DNA of 64,000 nucleotides from Streptomyces sp. NBC_00344 (GCF_036088315.1 NZ_CP107996.1:620001-684000), one strand, 5' to 3'. Shown: positions 41,777 through 51,114, counted from the first letter of the stretch. Notes: generated by a model from the sequence alone, not told the origin. Translations and numbers: made by a program.

Positions 41777-42193
41777 TCAGGCGGCGTTGCCGAGGGAGAT
41801 GATTCCGAGCGCCCCGAGCAGTCCCCTCGGGTCCCAGGTGACCCACTCCTCGGCGATGGTGGCGCCCTCGAATCGGGAGATGGTGACCCCGGAGACGGTG
41901 AGGGCGCGGCCGGTCGGAGGGACGCCGAGGTAGGAGCCGGTGTGGGTCGCCGAGCCGTGCCAGCGGGTCGCGAGGCGGTCCCCCTCGGCGACACTGTCCT
42001 CAATGGACACATGAAGGTCGGGGAACGCGAGCCTTGCGGCGACGACCGAGCCCTTGAGCTGAGTGGCGCTGTGGTCGGCGATGCTGGAGTGGCGTACGTA
42101 ACCGGGCTTGAGCAGGCTGTCGAGGTCGTCGACCTCGCCCCGGTTCCACACGGAGTCCCAGGTTGCGGCCAGGCTCTGCTTACGGTCTGACAT
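41777..42193 (-). CDS. SnoaL-like (ester cyclase / NTF2-fold) protein
   Basis: 138 residues from the ATG at 42193 with SD AAGGAG. SnoaL-type NTF2-like fold: TWDSVWNRGEVDDLDSLLKPGYVRHSS, AFPDLHVSIEDSVAEGDRLATRWHGSATHTGSYLGVPPTGRALTVSG, and an acidic end EEWVTWDPRGLLGALGII. Members act as polyketide cyclases, isomerases or hydrolases on small oxygenated compounds. Between the transporter and flavin reductase genes it probably handles an unstable intermediate of the pathway, but the reaction cannot be deduced. Confidence 0.85.
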   Translation of the reverse strand: MSDRKQSLAATWDSVWNRGEVDDLDSLLKPGYVRHSSIADHSATQLKGSVVAARLAFPDLHVSIEDSVAEGDRLATRWHGSATHTGSYLGVPPTGRALTVSGVTISRFEGATIAEEWVTWDPRGLLGALGIISLGNAA

Positions 42194-42210
42194 ATGACGT
42201 ACTCCTTGAT

Positions 42211-43548
42211 CTAGGAAGGGCTGGGGACGGACGTGGATGTCGGCATCGGTGCCTCGGCGTTTCGCAGGCCGAGACGCCTGGCGTCCCGTACCGGATCGGT
42301 GAACCAAGCCGCTGCCAGGCCGCCCACGAGGAGCAGCAAACCGGCGAGCAGGAAGGCAGCCCGGAAGCCCTCGGTCTCCGTGGGGGCCTGCTGCACCAAC
42401 AGGCCGCCGAGGAAGGGCGCGAGCACGGCGCCCGCCGTCATCGCGGAGTTGAAGCTCGCGAGCATCGCGCTGCGCTGGCGTACCGGAGAGGTCTCGGAGA
42501 CGAGCAGATAGCCGATGGTGTACATGCTGTTGGCGAGCCCGAAGGCCACCAGCATCAGCCACGCGGACGCTTCGCTGCGGTGCGCCGCCATCGAGGCGAT
42601 GAGCAGGATTCCGCTGAGGGCGACCGTGCCGCCCGTATAGGCGCCTCGAGCCCATCGAGTGGACATCCCCGACCTGATCAACCGTCCGCTGAGCCAGCTG
42701 AGACCGATCTGGGCCGCGCCGGCGACCAGTCCGTAGAAGCCGATGAGGAGCCCCACCGACTGCTTCGAATAGCCGAGCACGGCGCCGAGGTAGCTCGGAC
42801 CCCAGACGCTGAACAGGGCCATGGCGAAGTAGCCCGGTGCCAGCGCCAGCAGTGGCCCCCACCAGCCGGACGCAGCGAACAGTTTGCGATACGGCGTGCG
42901 CCGCTCGGCGGGATCGGTGGACGCGGCCGGCGACAGGTCCGACGCCGCAGCGTACGTGGTGTACGGGCCGTCCCGCCCGACCAGCAGCCAGGCCGCCGAC
43001 CACGCGATGCCCAGGAGGGCCAGGGCCCAGTATGCGGAGGCCCATCCATGGTGCTCGATCAAGTAGGTGAGCACGGGCGCGGAGATCGCGACACCGGCCG
43101 AGGCACCCACGAAGATGAGCGACGTGGGCACGGCGCGCCGCGACTCGGGGAACCACTTGTGGATCGCGTGGCCAGCGGCCGGGGACGTCGGGCCCTCGGC
43201 CGCACCGAGCAGCAGGCGGCTGATCAGCAGGGTCACGAAGGTGGGATAGAGCAGGAGCGGCCCCATGGCCGCCGACCAGGCGAGGGCCACGGTGAGCAAC
43301 AGGCGCGTGCTGGTGACCCGGTTGCCGAGGAATCCGACGACGACACCCGTGATACCGAACAACAGGAAGAAGATGCTCCCGGCGAGGCCGAACTGCCGCG
43401 CTGTCAGACCGAGTTCCTCGGTGAGGTCGTCCGCCGAGAGACCGAGGACACTCTTGTCGGCGAAGTTGACGGCCATGAGCACGCACAGGAGTGCGGCCAC
43501 GGCCCAGGCGCGGCGGGCGTCCGGAGGGGGTGAGGACTGGGCAGGCAT
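42211..43548 (-). CDS. MFS transporter, probable organic-acid or aromatic-acid importer
   Basis: 445 residues from the ATG at 43548 (SD GGGAGA). Twelve predicted membrane segments. The start (AWAVAALLCVLMAVNFADKSVLGLSADDL) and LGAAEGPTSPAAGHAIHKWFPESRRA resemble the anion:cation symporter and aromatic-acid subgroups of the major facilitator superfamily. First gene of the operon; divergent from TetR. Uptake of the pathway substrate is inferred from gene context. Confidence 0.9.
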   Translation of the reverse strand: MPAQSSPPPDARRAWAVAALLCVLMAVNFADKSVLGLSADDLTEELGLTARQFGLAGSIFFLLFGITGVVVGFLGNRVTSTRLLLTVALAWSAAMGPLLLYPTFVTLLISRLLLGAAEGPTSPAAGHAIHKWFPESRRAVPTSLIFVGASAGVAISAPVLTYLIEHHGWASAYWALALLGIAWSAAWLLVGRDGPYTTYAAASDLSPAASTDPAERRTPYRKLFAASGWWGPLLALAPGYFAMALFSVWGPSYLGAVLGYSKQSVGLLIGFYGLVAGAAQIGLSWLSGRLIRSGMSTRWARGAYTGGTVALSGILLIASMAAHRSEASAWLMLVAFGLANSMYTIGYLLVSETSPVRQRSAMLASFNSAMTAGAVLAPFLGGLLVQQAPTETEGFRAAFLLAGLLLLVGGLAAAWFTDPVRDARRLGLRNAEAPMPTSTSVPSPS

Positions 43549-43868
43549 GGCTCTCCCATCTCGAGCGCGCAGATCAGCGGCTTCGGGGGACGTCGGACTG
43601 GGGTGCAGCCGACGCAACCGCGGCCCGGTGCATCTTCGGGCCTACGGCGTGAGACGAAAGAATTACGACACTGTTTCGTTTCGTCAATACCCCTGACGCG
43701 ACGATCCTCCGCGAAACGAGACTTCTCACTGGTCACATCGGTCCCAAAAAACTTTGGTACTGCTGGATCAGTCCGGATCCCGGAAGGAAACCGCAGCGCC
43801 CCCATTGCGATGAGAGTTACGAAACGCTAGCGTCACGTTTGTCAGCGGAGAGCTCAGAGGGAGTCAAC
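43549..43868. promoter_or_regulatory. Divergent promoter region of the monooxygenase cluster
   Basis: 320 bp between the MFS and TetR starts, noticeably more AT-rich than the genes. The word ACGAAAC or GCGAAAC (or its complement) occurs near 43673, 43711 and 43820. It holds the promoters of both arms; exact -35/-10 boxes were not assigned. Confidence 0.6.
43822..43840. promoter_or_regulatory. Putative TetR operator AAACG-N9-CGTTT
   Basis: Inverted repeat centred on the perfect 10-bp palindrome ACGCTAGCGT (43824-43833), 28 bp before the TetR start. A position typical for autoregulation. Confidence 0.5.
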
Positions 43869-44483
43869 GTGTCACGGCAGCAGGAACGGCGCCGTGGGCG
43901 CCCTCTGGACGACAGCACCACGGGCGTCATCCTGGACGCGACACTGGAGCTGTGGGGCGAGGTCGGCTTCGCGGCAGTCACCATCGACGCCGTCGCCGCC
44001 CGCGCCGGAGTCAGCAAGCCGACCGTCTATCGACGCTGGTCGGCCAAGCGTGAACTGCTCATCACGGCGATCGAGCGGTTCGTCGCACCGGCGGACATTC
44101 CCGACCTTGGCTCGTTCAAGGCCGAGGTCACGGAGTTCCTGCGCAACCGTGGCGAGATGTACCGCAGCCCCAGGGTGCGGCGCATCATGGCCGGCATGAT
44201 CGCCGCCTGCACCGAGGACGAGGAATTCCACGGTGAGGTCCAGCCGTTCATCGACCGCTTCCCGGCCGCGATGCGCCTCATCATCCAGCGCGGGATCGCC
44301 CGGGGCGAGGTGCGGCCCGACACGGATGTCGAGCTGCTCGCCGCGATGATCAATGGCTCCTTCTACTACCGCTCCATCATCGAACAGAAGGGCGTGGACG
44401 AGCGCTCGGTCGAGTTCGTCGTCGGCATGATCATGGCTGCCGTGCCCCCCGGTACGGAGAGAGATCTCCCCCTGGGGCGCTGA
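43869..44483 (+). CDS. TetR-family transcriptional regulator
   Basis: 204 residues from the GTG at 43869 (SD GAGGGAG); the GTG at 43839 is less well placed. N-terminal HTH at about 15-62: ILDATLELWGEVGFAAVTIDAVAARAGVSKPTVYRRWSAKRELL. C-terminal ligand domain of the TetR_C_16-like kind (VRRIMAGMIAACTEDEEF, LAAMINGSFYYRSII). It is the first gene of the right arm of the monooxygenase cluster and faces the transporter operon, so it probably represses both until a pathway compound binds. Confidence 0.93.
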   Translation: MSRQQERRRGRPLDDSTTGVILDATLELWGEVGFAAVTIDAVAARAGVSKPTVYRRWSAKRELLITAIERFVAPADIPDLGSFKAEVTEFLRNRGEMYRSPRVRRIMAGMIAACTEDEEFHGEVQPFIDRFPAAMRLIIQRGIARGEVRPDTDVELLAAMINGSFYYRSIIEQKGVDERSVEFVVGMIMAAVPPGTERDLPLGR

Positions 44484-44550
44484 GCCCGGTCCGCCACGGA
44501 TCTCCGCCGTCGCGCTCGTGGCCACCGCTCGAGAACACAGGGAGAGAACT

Positions 44551-45669
44551 ATGTCCGTATCGTCCCGTCAGCCCGCTGCAGCCCCCGCGTCCGCCCCCGA
44601 CGGACTGCATTTCGGCTGGTTCATCCCCACCATGGGCGACACCGCCGCGTTCGGCGACCCCTCCGCCCGGATAGAGCCGAACATGGAGATGTTCGTGCGG
44701 GTCGCCCAGGCCGCCGAGAAGGCCGGCATGGAGTACGCCCTCGTTCCTGTGCAGACCGAGTGCTACGAGGCATGGATCAGCTGCGCCATGATCGCCGCAC
44801 GTACCACCTCGCTCACCCTGCTCGTGGCCGCCCGGCCCGGGCTGATCGCGCCCACGGTCACCGCCAAGATGATCAGTACATTCGACCAGCTGTCCGGCGG
44901 ACGCGTCGCCGTCAACCTGATCGCGGGCGGATCGCCGCGCGAGGCGGCGGCCGACGGCATGTTCCACGAGCACGACGAGCGCTACGAGATCATGGACGAG
45001 ACGGTCACCCTGATGAAGCGGGTGTGGACCGAGGACGAACCCGTCGACCACAAGGGCAAGTTCTTCACCGTCGAAGGAGCGGTCGTCAAGCCCAAGCCCT
45101 ACCAGAAGCCTTTCCCCCAGTTCTTCCTCGGCGGTCTCTCGGACAGCGCGAGGGAGATCTGCGCCAAGCACGCGGACGTCTATCTGTTCTGGGGCGACAC
45201 CCCGGAGAACATCGCCACGAACATCGCCAAGGCGAAGGAGCGCGCCGCCCACTACGGCCGCGCCGACCAACTCGGCTACGGCATGCGCCTGCAGACCATC
45301 GTCCGTGACACGGAGGAGGAAGCCTGGGCTGCGGCCGAGGACCTCATCGCCGGACCCGTCGGTCAGCAGAAGTGGAACGGCGACTGGACCGAGTCCCGCG
45401 CCCAGGACCGGATGCGTGAGCTCGTCCAGGCGGACAACTACCGCATCGCCCCGCACCTGTGGAGTGGCATTTCGAGCGTACGTCCGGGAGCCGGCGTCGC
45501 GGTCGTGGGCAATCCCGAGCAAGTGGCCGACACCCTCCTGGACTTCGTCGACGCAGGCTGCACGCACTTCTGCCTCTCCGGCTACCCGCATGACGACGCC
45601 GCGGAGCGCTTCGGCCGCGACGTCATGCCGATCATCCGGCGCAAGCGCGCCGCCCTCAAGGCGTCCTGA
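44551..45669 (+). CDS. Luciferase-like FMNH2-dependent monooxygenase (SsuD-like)
   Basis: 372 residues from the ATG at 44551 (SD GGGAGAG). LLM TIM-barrel: GLHFGWFIPTMGDTAAFG, LLVAARPGLIAPTVTAKMISTFDQLSGGRVAVNLIAGG, HDERYEIMDETVTLMKRVW, FLGGLSDSAREICAKHADVYLFWGDTP. The pattern is that of alkanesulfonate monooxygenase and related group C flavin monooxygenases, which release aldehydes from C-S, C-N or C-C cleavage. It depends on an external flavin reductase, found at 41228. Downstream aldehyde dehydrogenase and CoA ligase fit an aldehyde product. The substrate could be a sulfonate, sulfone or other small oxygenated compound; no sulfonate ABC transporter is present. Confidence 0.92.
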   Translation: MSVSSRQPAAAPASAPDGLHFGWFIPTMGDTAAFGDPSARIEPNMEMFVRVAQAAEKAGMEYALVPVQTECYEAWISCAMIAARTTSLTLLVAARPGLIAPTVTAKMISTFDQLSGGRVAVNLIAGGSPREAAADGMFHEHDERYEIMDETVTLMKRVWTEDEPVDHKGKFFTVEGAVVKPKPYQKPFPQFFLGGLSDSAREICAKHADVYLFWGDTPENIATNIAKAKERAAHYGRADQLGYGMRLQTIVRDTEEEAWAAAEDLIAGPVGQQKWNGDWTESRAQDRMRELVQADNYRIAPHLWSGISSVRPGAGVAVVGNPEQVADTLLDFVDAGCTHFCLSGYPHDDAAERFGRDVMPIIRRKRAALKAS

Positions 45670-45717
45670 CCCCGGCCGTACAGCAAATCCCCCCACCCCC
45701 GTAGAAGGAGCCAAGCT

Positions 45718-47436
45718 GTGAGCACAGAGACCGCCCCCGAGCTGGACTGCGCCGTCTTGGACCGTGCTGTCGCCGAGCTGCGGTCCGGCAGCCGGACCTG
45801 GACCGCAGTTCCCCTCGCCGAACGCATCGCGCTGCTCGAACGCATGATGCCGAAGGTCATCGAGAACGCCTCGGCACTCGCCGCTGCCGGAGCCCACGCC
45901 AAAGGCTACGACCCGGCGTCGCCCTGGGCTGCCGAGGACTGGACCACCGGCCCCTGGGCCGTGGTCCAGAACATCGGTGCGTACCTTCACGTCCTGCGCC
46001 GGATCGCCGCAGGGAAGGAACCCGTCGCGAGCGGCGCTGTGCACGAGCGCGGTGACCGAACCCTGGTCGACGTCTTCCCCGGCACCGGCTGGGACGCCTT
46101 GCTGCTCAACGGCTTCACCGCCCAGGTGTGGCTGACCCCCGGAACCACCCCGGCGCAGGCGATCGAGCGGGCGGCGGGCGAGTACCGCGGCAGGCCCGGC
46201 CGCACGGCCGTGGCTCTGGTCCTCGGCGCGGGAAATGTCGCCGCGATCACCGCCCTCGACATCCTCCACAAGCTCTACGCCGAGGGCCAGGTCGTCCTCG
46301 CGAAGATGAACCCGGTCAACGCCTACGTCCGCCCGCACTTCGAGAAGATATTCGCGGAGTTCATCGAGTGCGGATGGCTCCGCTTCGTCGACGGCGGTGC
46401 CGCCGAGGGCGGCTACCTCGCCACCCACGAAGGCATCGACGAAATCCACGTCACCGGCAGTGGCCGCACCCACGACGCGATCGTCTGGGGCACCGACGAC
46501 CGTGCCGAGGAGCGTCGCACGTCCGACACCCCGCTGGTCACCAAGCCGTTCACCAGCGAACTCGGCGGGATCAGCCCCTGCATCGTTGCCCCGGGGCCGT
46601 GGAGCGAGGCGGACTTCCGCTTCCAGGCCGAGCACATCGTCACCAGCAAGATGAACAACTCGGGCCACAACTGCATCGCCAGCCAGATCCTCGTACTGCC
46701 CCGCGAGTGGGATGGCACCGCGAAACTCCTCGACGCCATCCGTGCGGTGCTGCGTGAACTCCCGGCGCGCGGCGACTACTACCCGGGGGCGGACCGGCGT
46801 ATCGCGGCGGTTCTGAAGGCCCACCCCGATGCGGAGACCTATGGCGAGGGAGAGTGCCGGGTCCTGGTCCCGGACATCGCCGCACACGATGACGTAATGA
46901 TCACCGACGAGGTCTTCGCCAGTGCCCTCGGAGTCGTCCGCCTTCCCGGCGCCACGGCCGCCGAATTCTTGCCCGGCGCCGTCGACTTCGCCAACAACAC
47001 GCTCCCGGGCACGCTCGGCGCCACCCTCATCGTCCATCCCAGGACCGAGAAGGCGGAACGGGACCTGGTGGACCGCGCCGTCGCCGACCTGCGCTACGGC
47101 ACGCTCGGGGTCAACTGCTGGTCGGCGATCGGCTTCCTGCTCGGCTTCACTCCATGGGGCGCCCACCCGGGCCATACCCGCCAGGACATCGGCAGCGGCG
47201 TCGGGTTCGTCCACAACGCGTTCCTGCTCGAGGACATCGAGAAGACGGTGCTGCGCGCTCCGTTCGCCCCCGCTCCGCGCGGCCTGTTCGGCGGCTCCCC
47301 GTCACTCTCGCCGAAGCCGCCCTACTTCGTCACCAACCGCACCGCCCTGACCACCATCCAGCGCGTGACCCGGTTCACCGCCGCCCCCGGCCTCATGCGG
47401 CTGCCCGCCGTCTTCTCCTCCGCACTGCGCGGCTGA
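45718..47436 (+). CDS. Aldehyde dehydrogenase family protein
   Basis: 572 residues from a GTG with SD AAGGAG. ALDH fold with NAD site AVALVLGAGNVAAITALDILHKL, VLAKMNPVNAYVRP, the general-base Glu in FTSELGG and nucleophile Cys in MNNSGHNCIASQ. Longer than usual ALDHs (450-500) because of extended N- and C-terminal segments. Expected to oxidise the aldehyde from the monooxygenase to the acid used by the next enzyme. Its stop overlaps a possible ATG of the ligase gene, so the genes are coupled. Confidence 0.92.
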   Translation: MSTETAPELDCAVLDRAVAELRSGSRTWTAVPLAERIALLERMMPKVIENASALAAAGAHAKGYDPASPWAAEDWTTGPWAVVQNIGAYLHVLRRIAAGKEPVASGAVHERGDRTLVDVFPGTGWDALLLNGFTAQVWLTPGTTPAQAIERAAGEYRGRPGRTAVALVLGAGNVAAITALDILHKLYAEGQVVLAKMNPVNAYVRPHFEKIFAEFIECGWLRFVDGGAAEGGYLATHEGIDEIHVTGSGRTHDAIVWGTDDRAEERRTSDTPLVTKPFTSELGGISPCIVAPGPWSEADFRFQAEHIVTSKMNNSGHNCIASQILVLPREWDGTAKLLDAIRAVLRELPARGDYYPGADRRIAAVLKAHPDAETYGEGECRVLVPDIAAHDDVMITDEVFASALGVVRLPGATAAEFLPGAVDFANNTLPGTLGATLIVHPRTEKAERDLVDRAVADLRYGTLGVNCWSAIGFLLGFTPWGAHPGHTRQDIGSGVGFVHNAFLLEDIEKTVLRAPFAPAPRGLFGGSPSLSPKPPYFVTNRTALTTIQRVTRFTAAPGLMRLPAVFSSALRG

Positions 47437-47471
47437 TGCCCCGCTCCTTCGACGTCACGGAAGACGAACTC

Positions 47472-48950
47472 ATGAATCTCAGCGACATCTTGAGCCGGTC
47501 GGCGGATCGGTACGGCGCGCGTGCCGCCGTGTCCAGCGGGGAACAGCACCTCACCTACGCCCAGTTGGACAACCTCGCGGGGCGGGTGGCCGCGCTGCTC
47601 GCCGAACGGGGCGTAGTCCCCGGCGACCGCGTCGCGGTGATGCTGCCCAATATGCTGGAATTCCCCGTCCTCTACTACGGGGTCCTGCGCGCCGGGGGAA
47701 TCGTGGTGCCGATGAACCCGCTTCTCAAGTCACGTGAGGTGGCGCACTACCTGAGGGATTCCGGGGCACGTCTGATCTTCGCGTTCGGACCGGTGGCCGA
47801 GAGGGCGACGGCGGGAGCCGAGGGGACGCCGGCGCATGTCGTGAAGATCGAGGCCGGATCCCTGGACACGCTCCTGGCCGGTTACGAGGAACCGGCGTCG
47901 ACCGCCGGTGGCGGCCAGGACGACACCGCCGTCATCCTCTACACCTCCGGCACCACCGGCGTCCCCAAGGGCGCCGAGCTCACCCACGCGAACCTGGCGC
48001 GCAACGCCGACCTCACGGCATGCTCGCTCTTCGCGCTCACGCCCGACGACGCCGTCATGGGGTGCCTCCCCCTGTTCCACGCCTTCGGCCAGACCTGCGC
48101 CATGAACGCGGCCGTGGGCGCGGGCGCCCGGCTCGTCCTGCTGCCCCGGTTCGAGCCGGGCGCGGCCTGGGAGACGATCGCCCGCGAGCGCATCACGATC
48201 TTCGAGGGCGTGCCCACCATGTATGCCGCCCTGCTCGGCCAGAACCACGACGGCGTCGACGCATCCTCGCTGCGCCTGTGCGCGTCCGGCGGCTCGGCGC
48301 TGCCGGTAGAGGTGCTGCACGCCTTCGAAGCCGCGTTCGAGTGCCCCGTCCTTGAGGGCTTCGGCATGTCCGAGACCTCCCCCGTCGCATCCTTCAACCA
48401 CCCCGACAAGCCGCGCAAGGCCGGCTCCATCGGCACCCCGGTCGAGGGCGTCGAGATGCGCCTCGTCGACGAGAAGGACGGAGTGGGCGAGCTCTGCGTG
48501 CGCGGCCACAACGTCATGAAGGGGTACTGGGGCCGACACGAAGCCACCGCCGAGACCGTCCAGGACGGCTGGCTGCACACCGGCGACCTCGCCCGAGTCG
48601 ACGCGGACGGCTACTACTTCGTCGTCGACCGCAAGAAGGACCTCGTCATCCGCGGCGGGTTCAACATCTACCCCCGCGAGATCGAGGAGGTCCTGTACGA
48701 GCACCCGTCGGTCGCCGAAGCGGCGGTGATCGGTGTCCCGCACGCCATGCTCGGCGAGGAGGTCGCAGCGGCGGTCACACTGCGCCACGGCTCGGGCACC
48801 ACTGCGGGGGAACTCAAGCAGTTCGTGAAGGAGCGGGTGGCGCCGTACAAGTACCCGCGCGAAGTGTGGATCCTCGACTTGCTCCCCAAGGGCGCTACGG
48901 GAAAGATCCTCAAGCGCGACATCGTCCGCCCGGAAACGGCGAGCCGATGA
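47472..48950 (+). CDS. AMP-forming acyl-CoA ligase
   Basis: 492 residues from the ATG at 47472 (weak SD GGAAG); the ATG at 47436 overlapping the previous stop (TGATG) would add 12 residues and is possible. All adenylation motifs are intact: ILYTSGTTGVPKGA, GFGMSETSP, TGDLARVDADGYYFVVDRKKDLVIRGGFNIYPREIE and the C-terminal catalytic Lys in PKGATGKILKRD. Activates a carboxylic acid as CoA thioester via acyl-AMP. Follows the aldehyde dehydrogenase and overlaps the MaoC gene by 4 nt (ATGA). Confidence 0.94.
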   Translation: MNLSDILSRSADRYGARAAVSSGEQHLTYAQLDNLAGRVAALLAERGVVPGDRVAVMLPNMLEFPVLYYGVLRAGGIVVPMNPLLKSREVAHYLRDSGARLIFAFGPVAERATAGAEGTPAHVVKIEAGSLDTLLAGYEEPASTAGGGQDDTAVILYTSGTTGVPKGAELTHANLARNADLTACSLFALTPDDAVMGCLPLFHAFGQTCAMNAAVGAGARLVLLPRFEPGAAWETIARERITIFEGVPTMYAALLGQNHDGVDASSLRLCASGGSALPVEVLHAFEAAFECPVLEGFGMSETSPVASFNHPDKPRKAGSIGTPVEGVEMRLVDEKDGVGELCVRGHNVMKGYWGRHEATAETVQDGWLHTGDLARVDADGYYFVVDRKKDLVIRGGFNIYPREIEEVLYEHPSVAEAAVIGVPHAMLGEEVAAAVTLRHGSGTTAGELKQFVKERVAPYKYPREVWILDLLPKGATGKILKRDIVRPETASR

Positions 48951-49399
48951 GAGTCTTCAAGAGCCCGGCCGAACTGAGGGACGCCGTCGGCACCCGCCTG
49001 GGAGTCAGCGGCCTGCACACCGTCGGTCAGGACCGGGTGGACCTGTTCGCCGAGGCCACGGGCGATCACCAGTGGATCCACGTCGACTCCGCGCGGGCGG
49101 CGGACGGCCCTTTCGGCACGACGATCGTGCACGGCTACCTCACGCTGTCGCTGCTCCCGGTGTTTGCCGAGGAGTGCTACCGCATCGACACCATGAGCAT
49201 GATGGTCAACTACGGGCTGAACCGGGTGCGATTCCCCGCTCCCGTCCCGGCGGGCACAGCGCTCCGCGCCACTGCCGACCTCACGTCCGTCGAAGACGTT
49301 CCGGGCGGTGTGCAGGCCGTCATCACGTTTACCGTCGAATCCGGGGCCGGAGGCAAGCCGCACTGTGTCGCGGAGGCCGTCGTACGGTACTTCGACTGA
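48947..49399 (+). CDS. MaoC-like hot-dog enoyl-CoA hydratase
   Basis: 150 residues, ATG overlapping the ligase stop. Hydratase motif FAEATGDHQWIHVDSARA carries the catalytic Asp and His of R-specific enoyl-CoA hydratases; HGYLTLSLLPVF and VNYGLNRVRFPAPVPAGTALRA complete the single hot-dog fold. Expected to hydrate an enoyl-CoA made from the ligase product, though no acyl-CoA dehydrogenase is in the window. Last gene of the right arm. Confidence 0.92.
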   Translation: MRVFKSPAELRDAVGTRLGVSGLHTVGQDRVDLFAEATGDHQWIHVDSARAADGPFGTTIVHGYLTLSLLPVFAEECYRIDTMSMMVNYGLNRVRFPAPVPAGTALRATADLTSVEDVPGGVQAVITFTVESGAGGKPHCVAEAVVRYFD

Positions 49400-49512
49400 C
49401 CCAGCGTGAACCGGGCTGCGTCGGCGTGAAAAGACGCCGACGCAGTCCCCGCCCGGACGTCCACAGGATTCGGTGCCGGCCGCAGTCGCGCGGTGGCAGT
49501 CCGCCCCATGCA

Positions 49513-50081
49513 TGAGAAAGTTCAATGGAATACACGTGGGAGGGTTCGCCTACTTCGCGGGGAAGACTAAAATCCTGGAGGCAGCACTGCACCGGGAAGC
49601 GGAAGTACTGCACTTCGCTCTCGTGCGGGCTCTGTCCGAGAGCAAGACGGCGCAGGGGGCGCTTCGGCGGGTGCTGTGCGCCTACGCCACCCTCTGGGGA
49701 CTGCGGACGAGTGCCACCCAGCTGCTGGCCAGCGAGATGGCGCACCTACCCGCGGAGCGGCAGGAATGGCTGGAGCAGGTGCGTGAGGGGTTCGCGATGG
49801 AGTGCGCCGTGCTGCTGCGTTCCAGCCGACCCGAGCTGTCGGAGCCCGAAGCGCAGATGATGGTGCACGGGGCGCTGACGGTGGTGCACATCCTCTCCGT
49901 ACTGCCGCCCGCACTCTGTCCCAGGGTTCCGGCGGAGGAACTGGCCGATCTGGCGATGGACTCCCTGGCCGGCACGCCCCACAACCGTGAGCGCCACCCT
50001 GTGGGTGACCGAGACCGGGCGGCTCCTCGGCTTCGGTCGGTCAAGCCTCGGGGGTGGTCCTCCCACCCAACGCATCCATGA
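49513..50081 (+). pseudogene. TetR-family regulator lacking its N-terminal HTH
   Basis: From about 49530 the frame reads GGFAYFAGKTKILEAALHREAEVLHFALVRALSE, which matches the end of a TetR DNA-binding domain, followed by a normal ligand domain (LRTSATQLLASEMAHLPAERQEW ... ELADLAMDSLAG). The first ~40 residues of the HTH are missing and the available ATG (49513) gives an unrelated start. The tail after about 49990 also looks foreign. Cut by a rearrangement; unlikely to bind DNA. Confidence 0.7.
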
Positions 50082-50459
50082 GCTCGCCGAACCGCCTCGG
50101 CTTGCCTTCGGGGGCAACTACATCGTCCGCGCCCGGTACAACGGCAAGCGCACCGCCGTGGTCGGCCCCGGCGCGTCCGCCTCCGCCTTCGGCGGTGGAA
50201 GCGCCGACCCTGATCGCGCACCGGGCACAGCAGGAGGAGATGCGGGAGGCGACCGGCAGGCCAAGGCTGACGAGCCCCTCTCGCACATCCTGAACGAAAT
50301 CCCGGTCCTCTCGGCCAACGGCGTCCACAACCACTGATCGCCCGATCGGTCCGGGGACCGGGCCCCCTCTCGGACAGCCACAGCGCTCCGCGCCGTGAGA
50401 GAGGCTCGGCCCTGCTGCGCACCGCCGACCGCGGGCCCCTCCGCCTTCCATCCAACTCC
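50082..50459. other. Stretch without a credible gene
   Basis: Only long shadow frames of both strands, mostly Gly/Arg/Pro-rich, without SD. Lies between the TetR fragment and the integrase remnant. Confidence 0.45.
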
Positions 50460-51114
50460 TCAGGCCACTTCCCAGAGGCCGCCATCCGGGGCCCGAGCGG
50501 CCTTGCTGATACTCCCCGGCAGCGGGTGCCGGTAGGTCCGGTACGTCTCCTCGATGGACTTGTGGCCCATCCATTCCGCTACGTCGGTGATGGGGATCCC
50601 GTTTCCGAGAGCGTTCGAGGCGAAGTAGTGCCGGAAGCCCGTACATCCCCGCCCCTTCCTCCGCCGGAAGGTTCGCAAAGAGCTTCTTGACACGGCGCCG
50701 CTCCATGCCTTCCGTGAAATAGCCACCCGGACCACGCAGCAGGTAGCCGTCGCTCGTGGTGCCGAGTTTGGCTTCGTAGCGCTCAATCGTCTCCCGGACC
50801 GACCGCGACAGAGGAGCCTCCCTGAACTCCCCCACCTTGCGGTGCTTCAGCTTCGCCGGCCTCAGGGTGTTGGAATGGATCTGCTCACGCACCCGGGAGA
50901 CGTCCCGCGCCACGACACTGTTGACGTTCACCACCCGCGCCTCGCCGTTTCGCAGGCTGCATCCCGCCATCATGGCGATCTCCAGGGCGAGGTCCTCGTC
51001 GGCGACGAGAAGCGCCTTTTTCACATAGGCGAGAGACGGGATGGCCACCTTCTCCCGGACGTACTCCGGTTCCTGGACACCCTTCACCGGATCCGCCATG
51101 GCCCCCCTTGGCAT
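50460..51114 (-). pseudogene. Tyrosine-recombinase integrase, truncated and frameshifted
   Basis: The upstream frame (about 51090-50670) reads VREKVAIPSLAYVKKALLVADEDLALEIAMMAGCSLRNGEA, including the box I Arg, through FANLPAEEG. The frame then shifts near 50655-50672 and continues as GFRHYFASNALGNGIPITDVAEWMGHKSIEETYRTYRH, holding box II with Arg, His and Tyr. The N-terminal arm/core-binding domain (about 150 residues) is absent. A dead phage- or AICE-type integrase, and the only integrase in the accessory region. Confidence 0.85.

Noticed and set aside
41228..45669. Alkanesulfonate utilisation (ssu) operon
   Set aside because: The monooxygenase is SsuD-like and a flavin reductase is present, but no SsuA/B/C transporter is there. 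The aldehyde dehydrogenase, CoA ligase and MaoC genes point to a different pathway.
44431..47214. 927-codon minus-strand frame
   Set aside because: Antisense of the monooxygenase and aldehyde dehydrogenase genes, which have clear motifs.
49987..50337. 116-codon plus-strand frame after the TetR fragment
   Set aside because: No SD, Gly/Ala-rich composition, no recognisable motif.
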